Shown: in pieces, positions 34,389-42,434 of the stretch
Layout of the letters: each line of letters starts with the position of its first letter
Numbering within the stretch: the stretch's first letter is position 1
Source: Isosphaera sp.
GTDB lineage: Bacteria > Planctomycetota > Planctomycetia > Gemmatales > Gemmataceae
Reading direction: 5' to 3'
Assembly (NCBI GenBank): GCA_013822345.1
Contig: PNKH01000024.1
Span: 1-64,000 of the forward strand
Length of the DNA stretch: 64,000 bases
The notes under the pieces: generated by a model
Told to the model about the DNA's origin: nothing
Databases searched by the model: none
What the model saw: the letters and a program-made list of their open reading frames with translations, nothing else
Program-made: the position numbers and the translations under genes

Positions 34389-35114
34389 ATGCCGCTCCGC
34401 GACCACTTCCGCCCGCCGCTGCTGAACAACCCGAACGCCGAGAGCATCAACGCGACTTGGGCGACGATGCTGCTCCAGCGGCTGAACGCGACCACCCTCA
34501 CGGACGGGTACCGGGCCGAGCAGGAGGTGTACGCCGGCCCGCGGGTGACGATCGACCTCGGCACCCTCGAGCGGCAGCCGACCAACGGCCACCCGGCGGC
34601 CGGCGGGGGCGGCGTAGCGGTCGCGACCCGACGGTACGCCCCGCCGGCGGTGCTCGCCGGGGATGTCTCGTTCGCCGACGCCGCCCTGTTCGAGATCCGC
34701 GTCCTGACCGACGACGGGCGGGTCGCCGCCGCGATCGAACTGGTCAGCCGGTCGAACAAGGACCGGCCCGACTCTCGACGGGCGTTCGCGGTGCGCTGCG
34801 CGAGTTACCTCCAGGCCGGCGTCTCGGTGGCCTTCGTCGATCCGGTCACCGGCCGGCGGGCCGATCTGCACTCCGAACTGGTCCGCCTTCTCGACCTGCC
34901 AGAATCCCTCCATTGGGCGTCACCGGACGGGATCGCGGCCGTGTCCTACCGGATGGCGGTGGGTGGCGAAACGGGTCGGCTGGAAGTCTGGCCCGTGGGG
35001 TTGGCGATCGGAAGCCCGCTCCCCGAAGTGCCACTCTGGCTGGCGCCCGACGTGGCCGTACCGCTCGACCTGGAGGCGACCTACGAGGCCGCCTGGGCCT
35101 GCCACCGCCGGTGA
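34389..35114 (+). CDS. DUF4058-like protein
   Basis: This protein of 241 residues opens with MPLRDHFRPP, a start common to a large planctomycete group annotated as DUF4058. The core FEIRVLTDDGRVAAAIELVS followed by SNKDRPDSRRAF and YLQAGVSVAFVDPVTG resembles a PD-(D/E)XK nuclease-type core as in Uma2 proteins. A nuclease role is an inference from the fold only. No signal peptide is seen. The ATG at 34389 is preferred to one 24 bases upstream. Codon use after about 34700 is slightly less GC-rich than its neighbours. Confidence 0.65.
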   Translation: MPLRDHFRPPLLNNPNAESINATWATMLLQRLNATTLTDGYRAEQEVYAGPRVTIDLGTLERQPTNGHPAAGGGGVAVATRRYAPPAVLAGDVSFADAALFEIRVLTDDGRVAAAIELVSRSNKDRPDSRRAFAVRCASYLQAGVSVAFVDPVTGRRADLHSELVRLLDLPESLHWASPDGIAAVSYRMAVGGETGRLEVWPVGLAIGSPLPEVPLWLAPDVAVPLDLEATYEAAWACHRR

Positions 35115-35119
35115 GGACG

Positions 35120-35329
35120 TCACCCCGATGGGTCGACGGACCCCAACCGGATCGCGGCCGTCGGGCAGACGAGTTCGCACGCCGCGCACGACACGCAGTC
35201 CAGCGGCCGCGGCAGCCACGGGAGTCGGCCCGCCACCGCCAGGCACGCCGTCGGGCAGACCGCCACGCAGTCCCCGCACCCCGTGCAGCGGGCCGCGTCC
35301 AGCACCGGCAGCTCCACCTCCCCGCTCAT
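35120..35329 (-). CDS. 2[4Fe-4S] ferredoxin
   Basis: This 69-residue protein carries two complete cluster motifs, CTGCGDCVAVCP and CVSCAACELVCP, so it should hold two 4Fe-4S clusters and carry electrons in the cytoplasm. The spacing matches the short bacterial ferredoxins, with a longer loop (GRLPWLPRPLD) between the motifs. Its ATG overlaps the stop of the pseudo-receiver gene upstream by four bases, so the two are coupled. It is the last gene of a three-gene unit with a regulator, which is an unusual setting for a ferredoxin. Confidence 0.9.
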   Translation of the reverse strand: MSGEVELPVLDAARCTGCGDCVAVCPTACLAVAGRLPWLPRPLDCVSCAACELVCPTAAIRLGSVDPSG

Positions 35330-35784
35330 CCGTCCCCGTCCTCGTCGGCCAGGTCGATCACCCCGCCCGCCGCCTCACCGCCCGTCGTCCGCCGCACCGC
35401 CGCCGCCATCAGCCCGCTCACCACGTCCTCCAACACCGGCCGGGTCAGCGGCGGGAACAGCACGCACCGCGCCCCGAGGTCGAGCACCGCCGCCGCCCAC
35501 GCCGCCCGCCCCGCGTCCGGCAGCTTCGCGTCCGCCACCCCCACCGCCGGCACGTCCGGGGCCAGCCGGCGGGCGTCGGCGATCAGCCCGAGCGGGCCGG
35601 CCGCGTCGCCCCCCGGGTCGAACTGCACCAGCAGCACCGCCGGCCCGCCCGCCCGCACCAGTGACAACGCGCTGTCAGTCGTCCGCGGCGCCCGGACCAG
35701 CCACCGGCTCTCGGCGGCCAGGTCGCGCAGCTGCTTCGCGACCCACCCGTCCGACTCCAGCACGACCACCCGCGGGTGCTTCAC
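35326..35784 (-). CDS. Receiver-like (pseudo-receiver) protein
   Basis: This protein of 152 residues resembles a response-regulator receiver. Strand 1 is RVVVLESDGWVAKQL, strand 3 PAVLLVQFDPGGD, strand 4 VPAVGVADAKLP, and strand 5 CVLFPPLTRPVLEDVV. The usual lysine before proline after strand 5 is replaced (FPPL), and the strand 1 acidic pair is reduced to ESD, so phosphorylation is doubtful. It has no output domain. The GTG start overlaps the stop of the upstream AAA regulator, and its own stop overlaps the ferredoxin ATG. It probably senses or relays by protein contact, an inference. Confidence 0.6.
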   Translation of the reverse strand: MKHPRVVVLESDGWVAKQLRDLAAESRWLVRAPRTTDSALSLVRAGGPAVLLVQFDPGGDAAGPLGLIADARRLAPDVPAVGVADAKLPDAGRAAWAAAVLDLGARCVLFPPLTRPVLEDVVSGLMAAAVRRTTGGEAAGGVIDLADEDGDG

Positions 35785-37121
35785 GCGGTCCCTCCGGTCG
35801 CTGACGCCCCCGGCTCGCCGGGCTTCACGATCCCCAGCGCCTCCAGGCGCCGGCCGAGCCGCGCCCGGAACACCCCGAGCAACTCCGCCGCCCGCGTCTG
35901 GTTGTCGCCCGCCCGCCGCAGCGCCAGCCCGATCAGCCGGCGCTCCACCGCCTCCAGGATCGGGTCGAGGGTGATCGGCCGCGGGGCGACCGCCGGCGGG
36001 ACGATCCCGGCCCGCACCCGGAACTCCCGCGGCAGGTGCTCGACCTTCACCGCCCCGCCGCCCGCGGCGGCCGTCGCCCCGCGGAGCACGTCGGCCAGCT
36101 CGCGCAGGTTCCCGGGCCACGGCTGGGCCGCGAGCAGGTCGAGCGCCGCCGGGTCGAGCACCAGCCCCGGAAACCACCGGGCGACGAACCGCGGCAGGTC
36201 GGCGAACCGGTCGCGCAGCGGCGGCACCGGCAGCTCGAGCACCGACAGGTTCGTGTGGAAGACCGGGACCAGCTTCCCGGCGGCGACCGCCGCGGCGGCC
36301 GTGGTCGTCGACCCGCACACCAGCCGCGGGCCGTTCTCGGCGAACAGGTCGGCGAGCCGCTGCTGCAGGTCGCGCGGCAGCGCCGCCGGGTCCTTCAGGT
36401 AGACCGTGCCGACGTGCCCGGTGTCCGCGACCCCGCCGTGCCCGAACAGCAGGCTCTCGACCAGGTACGGCTGAAGCCCGGCGCAGTCGACGGCGACGAA
36501 CGCCCGGTCGCGGCTCGCCCCGGCGTGGTGGATCACCCGGGCCGCCGTCTCCTTCCCGGACCCGGGCTCGCCGACCAGCCACACCGGGACGCCGGGCGAG
36601 TTCGCGGCGTGCCGGAGCAGTCCGACGAACCGCCGCGTCGCGGGGGACGGGCCGGCGAACAGGTCGGGGGTGTAGTGGGTGGCGTGCCTGGCCCGCAGCG
36701 CGGCGACGGCCGGGGGGACGGCGCGGGCGGCGGCCGGGGCCGGTTCGCCGACGACCGCGATGAAGCCGACCATGGCGTCGGCGCCGGCGAGCGGGACGAA
36801 GGTGATGTCCCACCACGGCGGGCCGGCGCGGGCGGTCGGCGGCGGGCGGCGGGCGGTGTCGGGCCGGCCGGCGCGGGCCTCGGGCGTCGGGGCGAGGGCG
36901 GCCGCGAGCGGGGTGCCGTGCCGGCGGCCGGAGCAGACCATCCCGGCCGCGTCGTCCAGTTTCACCCCGGTCAGTTCTTCCCACGCGGCGTTGGCGAACC
37001 GAAGCCGGCGGCCTTTCCCGAGCACGAACACCGGCGTGGTCGACTGCTGGAAGAACGCCCGCCAGGCGAACGACTCGGACCCGGGCGGCCGACCCGGGCG
37101 GTTCGGCGGGGTGTCGGGCAT
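35781..37121 (-). CDS. PAS-AAA-Fis regulator lacking the GAFTGA loop
   Basis: This protein of 446 residues has an N-terminal PAS domain (about 22-130: FFQQSTTPVFVLGKGRRLRF, then AAWEELTGV). A sigma54-activator-type AAA domain follows with Walker A GEPGSGKE near 182, LFGHGG, and RDRFADLPRFVARWF. A Fis-type helix-turn-helix ends it (NQTRAAELLGVFRARLGRRL). The loop that contacts sigma54 (GAFTGA) is replaced by VADTGHV, so it probably cannot open sigma54 promoters and may regulate otherwise. The Walker B region (TVYLKDPAALP) is also altered. The ATG at 37121 gives a globular start. It heads the unit with the pseudo-receiver and ferredoxin. Confidence 0.8.
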   Translation of the reverse strand: MPDTPPNRPGRPPGSESFAWRAFFQQSTTPVFVLGKGRRLRFANAAWEELTGVKLDDAAGMVCSGRRHGTPLAAALAPTPEARAGRPDTARRPPPTARAGPPWWDITFVPLAGADAMVGFIAVVGEPAPAAARAVPPAVAALRARHATHYTPDLFAGPSPATRRFVGLLRHAANSPGVPVWLVGEPGSGKETAARVIHHAGASRDRAFVAVDCAGLQPYLVESLLFGHGGVADTGHVGTVYLKDPAALPRDLQQRLADLFAENGPRLVCGSTTTAAAAVAAGKLVPVFHTNLSVLELPVPPLRDRFADLPRFVARWFPGLVLDPAALDLLAAQPWPGNLRELADVLRGATAAAGGGAVKVEHLPREFRVRAGIVPPAVAPRPITLDPILEAVERRLIGLALRRAGDNQTRAAELLGVFRARLGRRLEALGIVKPGEPGASATGGTA

Positions 37122-37195
37122 CGTCGGGACCCCTCGCGGCGCGGACCGGTTCATCGTACCCGAACTTGCCCTTTTTTTCCCCGCCCCGGCGGGCT

Positions 37196-37201
37196 TATAG
37201 T
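37196..37201 (+). promoter_or_regulatory. Candidate -10 element TATAGT
   Basis: TATAGT lies about 59 bases before the start of the Pro/Glu-rich protein. No good -35 at 17 bases is seen. It is in the shared spacer with the divergent AAA regulator. Confidence 0.35.
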
Positions 37202-37259
37202 CTCCCCGCGGCGCCCCGCGCCGTCGCCACAGCAGGATGCCGGCCGCGGAAGGATGCGC

Positions 37260-38018
37260 ATGGCGACCGCCCCGAGCCCGAACGACCTGACCCGGCAGCA
37301 GCTCGACGAGCTCGACGCGCTGCTCCAGCGGATGCTGTCGCTCCCGGCCGCCCCGCCCGGCGGGTTCCCGCCGCCGGGGCCCGCCCCGATCGTCCTCCCC
37401 CCGGTCCCGGTCGCCCGCCCGGCGTACATCCCGCCGCCGCCGGCCCCGGCCCCGGTCGTCGTGCCGCCCGTCCTCGCCCCGGCCCGCCGTCCGGACCCGC
37501 CCGCCCCGGTGGTCCCCGCCCCGCGGCTGCTCCCCGTGCCGGAGCCGGAACCCGAGCCGGCCCGCGAGCCGGAGCCCCGCGCCTCCTGGTACGAGCCGCC
37601 CACGGCGGACGAGCGGCCGGCGGCCGTCCGGCCCGCGCCGGAGCCCGAGGCCGAGCCGATCCCCGAGGCGGAGCCGGAAGCCGAGCCGCTCGCCGAGGCG
37701 CTCCCCGACCCGGAACCGGAGCGGCGACCGGCCCCTACCCCGCGCCCGCAGCCGCGCCCGGCCCCCGTGCCGGCCGCCACGGTCGTTCCCCAGTCCCCCG
37801 TCCCCGACCCCCCGTCCGCGAACCCGCTGGTCCTGTTCAACCGGGGGCTGAACGGCGTGCTCGGGGCGCTCGGGCTGCCGGGGCGGGTCGCCCGGTCCGG
37901 GTTCGTGAAGAACCTGTTCGGCCTCGCCGGGCTGGGGTTGCTCGCGTACACCGGGGCGAAGGTGGCCGAGGCCCACGGGTGGGTTCTGCTGCCGTTCCCC
38001 CTCCCTTGGCCCCGCTGA
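37260..38018 (+). CDS. Pro/Glu-rich protein with C-terminal membrane helix
   Basis: This protein of 252 residues opens with a helical LTRQQLDELDALLQRMLSLP, followed by about 150 residues rich in Pro, Ala, Glu and Arg (PEPEPEPAREPEPR). It ends with a conserved-looking NPLVLFNRGLNGVLGALGLP and a membrane helix (FGLAGLGLLAYTGAKVAEA). It is probably tail-anchored with a long extended linker. I do not know the family. Two in-frame ATGs (37254 and 37260) are possible; the second sits at good distance from GGAAGGA. Confidence 0.65.
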   Translation: MATAPSPNDLTRQQLDELDALLQRMLSLPAAPPGGFPPPGPAPIVLPPVPVARPAYIPPPPAPAPVVVPPVLAPARRPDPPAPVVPAPRLLPVPEPEPEPAREPEPRASWYEPPTADERPAAVRPAPEPEAEPIPEAEPEAEPLAEALPDPEPERRPAPTPRPQPRPAPVPAATVVPQSPVPDPPSANPLVLFNRGLNGVLGALGLPGRVARSGFVKNLFGLAGLGLLAYTGAKVAEAHGWVLLPFPLPWPR

Positions 38019-38029
38019 GCGGCCGTCCG

Positions 38030-38035
38030 TATAAT
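38030..38035 (+). promoter_or_regulatory. Candidate -10 element TATAAT
   Basis: A consensus TATAAT lies about 70 bases before the DUF6677-like gene, 12 bases after the previous stop. It would serve the two-gene unit that follows. Confidence 0.5.
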
Positions 38036-38103
38036 CCCCGGATCGCGAAATCCCAGGCGGCGGTCGGCGAAGTACCCGACGTGCCGGTTCGCTGTTCCTC
38101 CGG

Positions 38104-38763
38104 GTGGACCCCCCGCCGATGGCACCCCCCGAGCCGCCGCCCCTCCCGCCGGTCAAACTCGACTTCCCCGCCGCCCTCCTCAGCTACCTGGTCCCCGGCC
38201 TCGGGCAGGTGTACCAGGGGCGGGTCGGGAAGGGGCTGCTGTTCTTCGCCGGGCTGTACCTGTTGTTCTTCTACGGGATGGCGATGGGGCAGTGGCGGAA
38301 CGTCTGGCTCCCGGACCCGGCCGAGCTGCCGGACATGGAGGTCCGCGGGGTGCGGCTCGGCGGGTGGGTGAAGGCGGTGGCGTACCGCCCGCAGTTCCTC
38401 GCCCAGTTCTGGATCGGGACGGCGGCGTGGCCGGCGGTCACCCAGTACGCCCTGTACGACCGGGGGAAGGACGAGGGGCCGGTGTTCGGGACGTTCCAGC
38501 GGGCCCCGACCGAGGCCGAGCTGAACGACCTGCAGCGGCGCGGGTCGAAGCGGTGGGACCTGGGGTGGGTGTACACCGTGATCGCCGGGGTGCTGAACCT
38601 GCTGGTGATCTACGACGCCCTCGCCGGGCCGATGTTCCGTGACCCGCCGAAGGAGGCCGAGGCCCCGGACGACGGCCCCGCCGCGGCCCCGCCGCCCGCC
38701 GACCCGCCGGTGCCGCCCGACTTCGTCCCGCTGCCCGCCAGCCCGGAAGGGAGGACGCCGTGA
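38104..38763 (+). CDS. DUF6677-like membrane protein
   Basis: This protein of 219 residues has LLSYLVPGLGQVYQGRVGKG followed by FFAGLYLLFFYGMAMGQW, a TM2-like pair of helices. Further hydrophobic segments lie at about 98-112 and 160-178 (WVYTVIAGVLNLLVIYDAL). The pattern fits planctomycete proteins annotated DUF6677, of unknown function. The tail is Pro/Ala-rich. The GTG at 38104 is used, though an ATG at 38119 is as likely. Its stop overlaps the start of the next small membrane protein as GTGA. Confidence 0.65.
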   Translation: MDPPPMAPPEPPPLPPVKLDFPAALLSYLVPGLGQVYQGRVGKGLLFFAGLYLLFFYGMAMGQWRNVWLPDPAELPDMEVRGVRLGGWVKAVAYRPQFLAQFWIGTAAWPAVTQYALYDRGKDEGPVFGTFQRAPTEAELNDLQRRGSKRWDLGWVYTVIAGVLNLLVIYDALAGPMFRDPPKEAEAPDDGPAAAPPPADPPVPPDFVPLPASPEGRTP

Positions 38764-38957
38764 CCGCCGCCCTCCTGGCCGTCGGCATCTACTGGGACCT
38801 GCCGGTCCTGCTGGTGGTCGTCAGCCTCGTGTACGCCGCCACCCGCCACGACCGGTGGGACAAGATCGTGTCCGAGGCACTCGGGTGGGGCCTGCGGATC
38901 ACCCTGTTCCTGTCCGCCATCGGCCTGGTCCTGTACCTCCTGTCGACGTACCTGTAA
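38760..38957 (+). CDS. Small two-helix membrane protein
   Basis: This 65-residue protein has helices GIYWDLPVLLVVVSLVYAAT and ITLFLSAIGLVLYLLSTYL, linked by a charged loop (RHDRWDKIVSEALGWG). The GTG start overlaps the previous stop, so the two are translated together and may form one membrane assembly. Function is unknown. Confidence 0.7.
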   Translation: MTAALLAVGIYWDLPVLLVVVSLVYAATRHDRWDKIVSEALGWGLRITLFLSAIGLVLYLLSTYL

Positions 38958-39144
38958 CCGGCGAGATCGCCGCCGCGGCCGGCCGATACCGCGAACGCGA
39001 TCTCAGCCGTGAGCCAGCAGAATCCTGGCCCGCGGCCGGCTACGGACATTCTCGCGCGGACTCGTAGAACCTATATTCCTCACCATTCCACCCGTCCGGT
39101 GACGAGAAAAAGAAACGGACCAACAGCGCCCCCACAATACCGAC

Positions 39145-40446
39145 ATGAATAACCGACCCCCTCCAGTCCCGACGGCGAAGGAACGCTGGGAGGCGATCGG
39201 CGTCGCCGCGACGGTTTCTGCGCCGGCGTACCACTTGTTCCTCGGAGACGTGCGGTCGGTCCTTGCCGCTCTCCCGCCCTCCTCGATCGATACCTGCCTG
39301 ACCTCCCCACCATACTGGAGCGTTCGGGACTACGGCCACCCGGACCAGATGGGTCTGGAGGACGAACTGAACGAGTACGTCAGCGGAATGGTGCGGGTGT
39401 TCCAAGAGGTCCGCAGGGTACTGACCGACCGCGGTACGGCGTGGCTGAATATCGGCGACTGCTACTACCACGGGGCAGGGACGGTTGACGGCAAGCCGCC
39501 GGCGACCGGGTGGAAGCGGAACAAGCAGTTGTGCCTCGTCCCTTTCCGGCTGGCGATCGCGCTCCAAGAAGACGGTTGGTGGGTCCGAAACGCGGTCGTC
39601 TGGCACAAGCCTAACGCCATGCCGGCGAGCGTCCGGGACCGGCTGACGAACGCTTGGGAGCCGGTGTTCCTGTTGGCCAAGGCCGAGCGGTACCACTTCG
39701 ACTTGGATGCCGTCCGGGTCCCCCACCAGACCGACGACGGGAACGAGCGGCGACGGGCCGAGCGGGGTCGCGCGGACGGGAAGGCGAAAGGTAACGATGA
39801 CCTCCGGCGGTGGCTGAACTCCCCCCGCCACCGGGCGACGATCGACGGGCTGCGGGAAGTCCGACGGCGACCGAACGTTCCGGACTGCGTGGAGCTGGCC
39901 GCCTACCTCCGGAAGGCGGCCGGGCGGAAGGGTGTGGACATCTATTGGGTCGCCGAGCAACTCGGGCTGCCGTACGAGCGGACCCGGCACTACTTTCGGA
40001 CCGACCGGATGGGATCCCGGCTCCCCCCGGAGGATGTGTGGGAGCGGCTGAAAGAGTTGCTGGACTTGGATACCGAATACGACGACGCCATGTCCGTCGA
40101 GGTCGGGGACAACGTGTTCCGGAACCACCCGAACGGCCGAAACCCGGGGGACGTGCAATCCGTCACTCTGTCCGGGTCATCCCAGGAACACTTCGCCACG
40201 ATGCCGATGGGGCTGGCCGACTGGGCCCTCAAGGCCACCCTCCCGGCCGGTGGTATCTGTCTCGATCCGTTCATGGGGAGCGGCACGACCGGGATCGCGG
40301 CCCTCCGGGCCGGCGGCCGGTTTGTCGGGGTCGATGTCCGGGAAGACTTCCTGACTCACTTCGTCCGCTGGGCCCGGTCGGGCGGACGGCGGGAGCGGAA
40401 CGGCAAGCCTGGCCCGCCGCAGCCGGCCCTGTTCGACGCCGGGTGA
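39145..40446 (+). CDS. Type II DNA N4-cytosine methyltransferase, beta class (SfiI-type system)
   Basis: This protein of 433 residues has the catalytic motif TSPPYW at 53-58 and the SAM motif DPFMGSGTTG at 374-383. Motif IV before motif I defines the beta class, and SPPY indicates N4-cytosine methylation. The middle (about 195-340) is the target-recognition part and contains a helix-turn-helix-like IYWVAEQLGLPYERTRHYF. It is convergent with the SfiI-like endonuclease, nine bases apart at the stops, so it should protect that enzyme's sites. Codon use is less GC-rich than the neighbours, suggesting transfer. Confidence 0.9.
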   Translation: MNNRPPPVPTAKERWEAIGVAATVSAPAYHLFLGDVRSVLAALPPSSIDTCLTSPPYWSVRDYGHPDQMGLEDELNEYVSGMVRVFQEVRRVLTDRGTAWLNIGDCYYHGAGTVDGKPPATGWKRNKQLCLVPFRLAIALQEDGWWVRNAVVWHKPNAMPASVRDRLTNAWEPVFLLAKAERYHFDLDAVRVPHQTDDGNERRRAERGRADGKAKGNDDLRRWLNSPRHRATIDGLREVRRRPNVPDCVELAAYLRKAAGRKGVDIYWVAEQLGLPYERTRHYFRTDRMGSRLPPEDVWERLKELLDLDTEYDDAMSVEVGDNVFRNHPNGRNPGDVQSVTLSGSSQEHFATMPMGLADWALKATLPAGGICLDPFMGSGTTGIAALRAGGRFVGVDVREDFLTHFVRWARSGGRRERNGKPGPPQPALFDAG

Positions 40447-40455
40447 GTTCCGGCC

Positions 40456-41265
40456 CTACCGCCCGATGAACTCGAACGGCGAATCCACCGCCGCCTGACC
40501 CGGTGGGGCGTCCCGCCAAGTCGGGACTGTGTACCCGCCCGGGCCGCCGTACCGCAGCACCTGTAGCCGCCACGGGCACATCGCCCGGAGCCGCCCGAGG
40601 TAGACGCGGATGCGGGGCTCCTCGCCCCGGGCCGGCGAGTGTTTCCCCTGACCGAAGAACGTAACACCCGGGTCGGGGTTGTACCGCGGTTTGAGCCGCT
40701 GGTGAGGGAGCTGGATGAGGTAGATCGCGCTCGAAGTGCGGTACGGCGGCGCCGCCGCCCCGGCGACGGCCGAGTAGTGGAACAAGATGAAGGCCGAGGT
40801 CGAAACGGCGACCAGATCGGCCCCGGAGTGGGCCCGGATCGGCAGATGCGGCGGGACGCCGGCCGTCAACCGGCCGACAGTCCCGGACTTGGTGGCGAAC
40901 TCGGCATCCATCGGGAGCTGGGACTGTTGCAGCGTGATCCGGTTGTGTTCCGTCGAGGCCTTGGCGTCGACGAGTAGTGCCTGTGGGAGTAAGCCTTCCG
41001 GTGTCGGCATCCACCGGACCCGCTTGTAATCGATGAACCCGGCGAACCGCTTGTTGATCGGATAGCACTCGGCGACTTCGAGGGCGTACTGGACGATGTC
41101 TTCGGCCAGGACGATCACCTCGGTTTCGCTCGGAGCCGGTGTGTGCTCGAAGATGTCCTTCGCCTCGCGGGAATACTCCTGCACCGCCTGGACGACCATA
41201 CGGAGCGTCTGCTTTTCCAGCCGCTCCAGTTGGTCCAGATCGAGTAGCCGGTAGTCCTGAATCAT
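40456..41265 (-). CDS. SfiI-type type II restriction endonuclease
   Basis: This protein of 269 residues closely resembles SfiI as I remember it, in length and in long blocks: the opening QDYR, EKQTLR, EVIVLAEDI, YPIN-RFAGFIDYKRVRW, LLVDAKAST, QSQLPMDAEF, KPRYNPDP, and FFGQGKHSPARGE. The catalytic residues Asp79, Asp100 and Lys102 fall at the numbers reported for SfiI. SfiI cuts GGCCNNNNNGGCC as a tetramer bound to two sites; this enzyme may share that site. The ATG at 41265 has AAGGAG eight bases before it. GC is lower than the flanks. Confidence 0.88.
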   Translation of the reverse strand: MIQDYRLLDLDQLERLEKQTLRMVVQAVQEYSREAKDIFEHTPAPSETEVIVLAEDIVQYALEVAECYPINKRFAGFIDYKRVRWMPTPEGLLPQALLVDAKASTEHNRITLQQSQLPMDAEFATKSGTVGRLTAGVPPHLPIRAHSGADLVAVSTSAFILFHYSAVAGAAAPPYRTSSAIYLIQLPHQRLKPRYNPDPGVTFFGQGKHSPARGEEPRIRVYLGRLRAMCPWRLQVLRYGGPGGYTVPTWRDAPPGQAAVDSPFEFIGR

Positions 41266-41290
41266 TGGGCGCACTCCTTGCCTGTGCGGC

Positions 41291-42316
41291 TCACCCCCGC
41301 TTCCGCTCGACGTACTTCTTCGGCTCCGGCTCGGCCACGATCCGCAGCAACTCGGCCACGATGTCGTCGCTCGTCTTCCCCTCCGCCTGCGCCTGGAAGT
41401 TCGCGCTCACCCGGTGCCGCAGGACCGGCGCCGCCGCCTTCTTCACGTCGTCCACCGCCACGCTCGGCCGGCCGTCCATCGCGGCGAACGCCTGGCCGGC
41501 CTGCGCCAGGAAGATCCCGGCCCGCGGCCCCGCCCCCCAGTCCACCAGCCGCTTGATCATGTCCGGGGCGGACGGGTCCCTCGGCCGGGTCGCCCGGACC
41601 AGCTTGACGATGAAGTCGGTCACGAACCCCGGCACCTCGATCTTCTTCACCAGCTTCTGCCACGCGGTGATCCGCTCCCCGGTCAGCACCCGGGTCAGCT
41701 CCGGCTTGTCCCCCTTGGTCGACATCGACACGATCAGCTTCTCGTCCTCGGCCTGCGGGTAGTCGACCTTGACGTTGAACATGAACCGGTCGAGCTGGGC
41801 CTCCGGCAGGGGGTACGTCCCCTCCTGCTCGATCGGGTTCTGGGTGGCGATGACGAAGAACGGCTCCGGCAGCTTCATCGTCTCCTGCCCGGCGGTCACC
41901 TGCCGCTCCTGCATCGCCTCCAGGAGCGCCGCCTGGGTCTTCGGCGGGGTGCGGTTGATCTCGTCGGCCAGCACCACGTTGGCGAAGATCGGCCCGCGGA
42001 CGAACCGGAACTCCCGCCGCCCGTCGGCCGTCTCGTCCAGAATGGTGGTGCCGGTGATGTCGGACGGCATCAGGTCCGGGGTGAACTGGACCCGCTTGAA
42101 GGTGACGTTCAGGATCTGGGCGACGGAGCTGACCATGAGGGTCTTGGCCAGCCCGGGGACGCCGACCAGCAGGCAGTGGCCGCGGGTGAACACGGCGGCG
42201 AGCACCTGCTCGATCACCTCGGCCTGGCCGACCACGACGCGGCGGAGCTGGTCGAGCATGGCCGCCCGGTCGGCGGCGAACTGGTTCAGGTACTCGGTGA
42301 ACTTGTCGGTGGACAC
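41291..42316 (-). CDS. MoxR family AAA ATPase
   Basis: This protein of 341 residues has the MoxR order: VVVGQAEVIEQVL, Walker A GVPGLAKT, TPDLMPSDITGT, Walker B VVLADEINRTPPKTQAALLE, sensor 1 IATQNPIEQEGTYPLPEAQL, arginine finger DRFMF, and a C-terminal lid DWGAGPRAGIFLAQAGQAFA. MoxR proteins act as chaperones for enzyme activation, usually beside DUF58 and von Willebrand A proteins. Here no such partner follows: the restriction gene begins 25 bases downstream on the same strand. The partners may be elsewhere. Confidence 0.93.
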   Translation of the reverse strand: MSTDKFTEYLNQFAADRAAMLDQLRRVVVGQAEVIEQVLAAVFTRGHCLLVGVPGLAKTLMVSSVAQILNVTFKRVQFTPDLMPSDITGTTILDETADGRREFRFVRGPIFANVVLADEINRTPPKTQAALLEAMQERQVTAGQETMKLPEPFFVIATQNPIEQEGTYPLPEAQLDRFMFNVKVDYPQAEDEKLIVSMSTKGDKPELTRVLTGERITAWQKLVKKIEVPGFVTDFIVKLVRATRPRDPSAPDMIKRLVDWGAGPRAGIFLAQAGQAFAAMDGRPSVAVDDVKKAAAPVLRHRVSANFQAQAEGKTSDDIVAELLRIVAEPEPKKYVERKRG

Positions 42317-42434
42317 CGGCGGCCCTCGGGTGCGGGGAGCGGTACGCCCATTTTACCGACCGCCCGGCCCGGCGTAGCGGAACGCCCGTCCGCCAGTTAC
42401 CCTGACCGCACCGCCCCCCCGCCGGAGCCCACCC

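Noticed and set aside
36036-37259. Upstream extension of the Pro/Glu-rich protein
   Set aside because: It is antisense to the AAA regulator and low in complexity.
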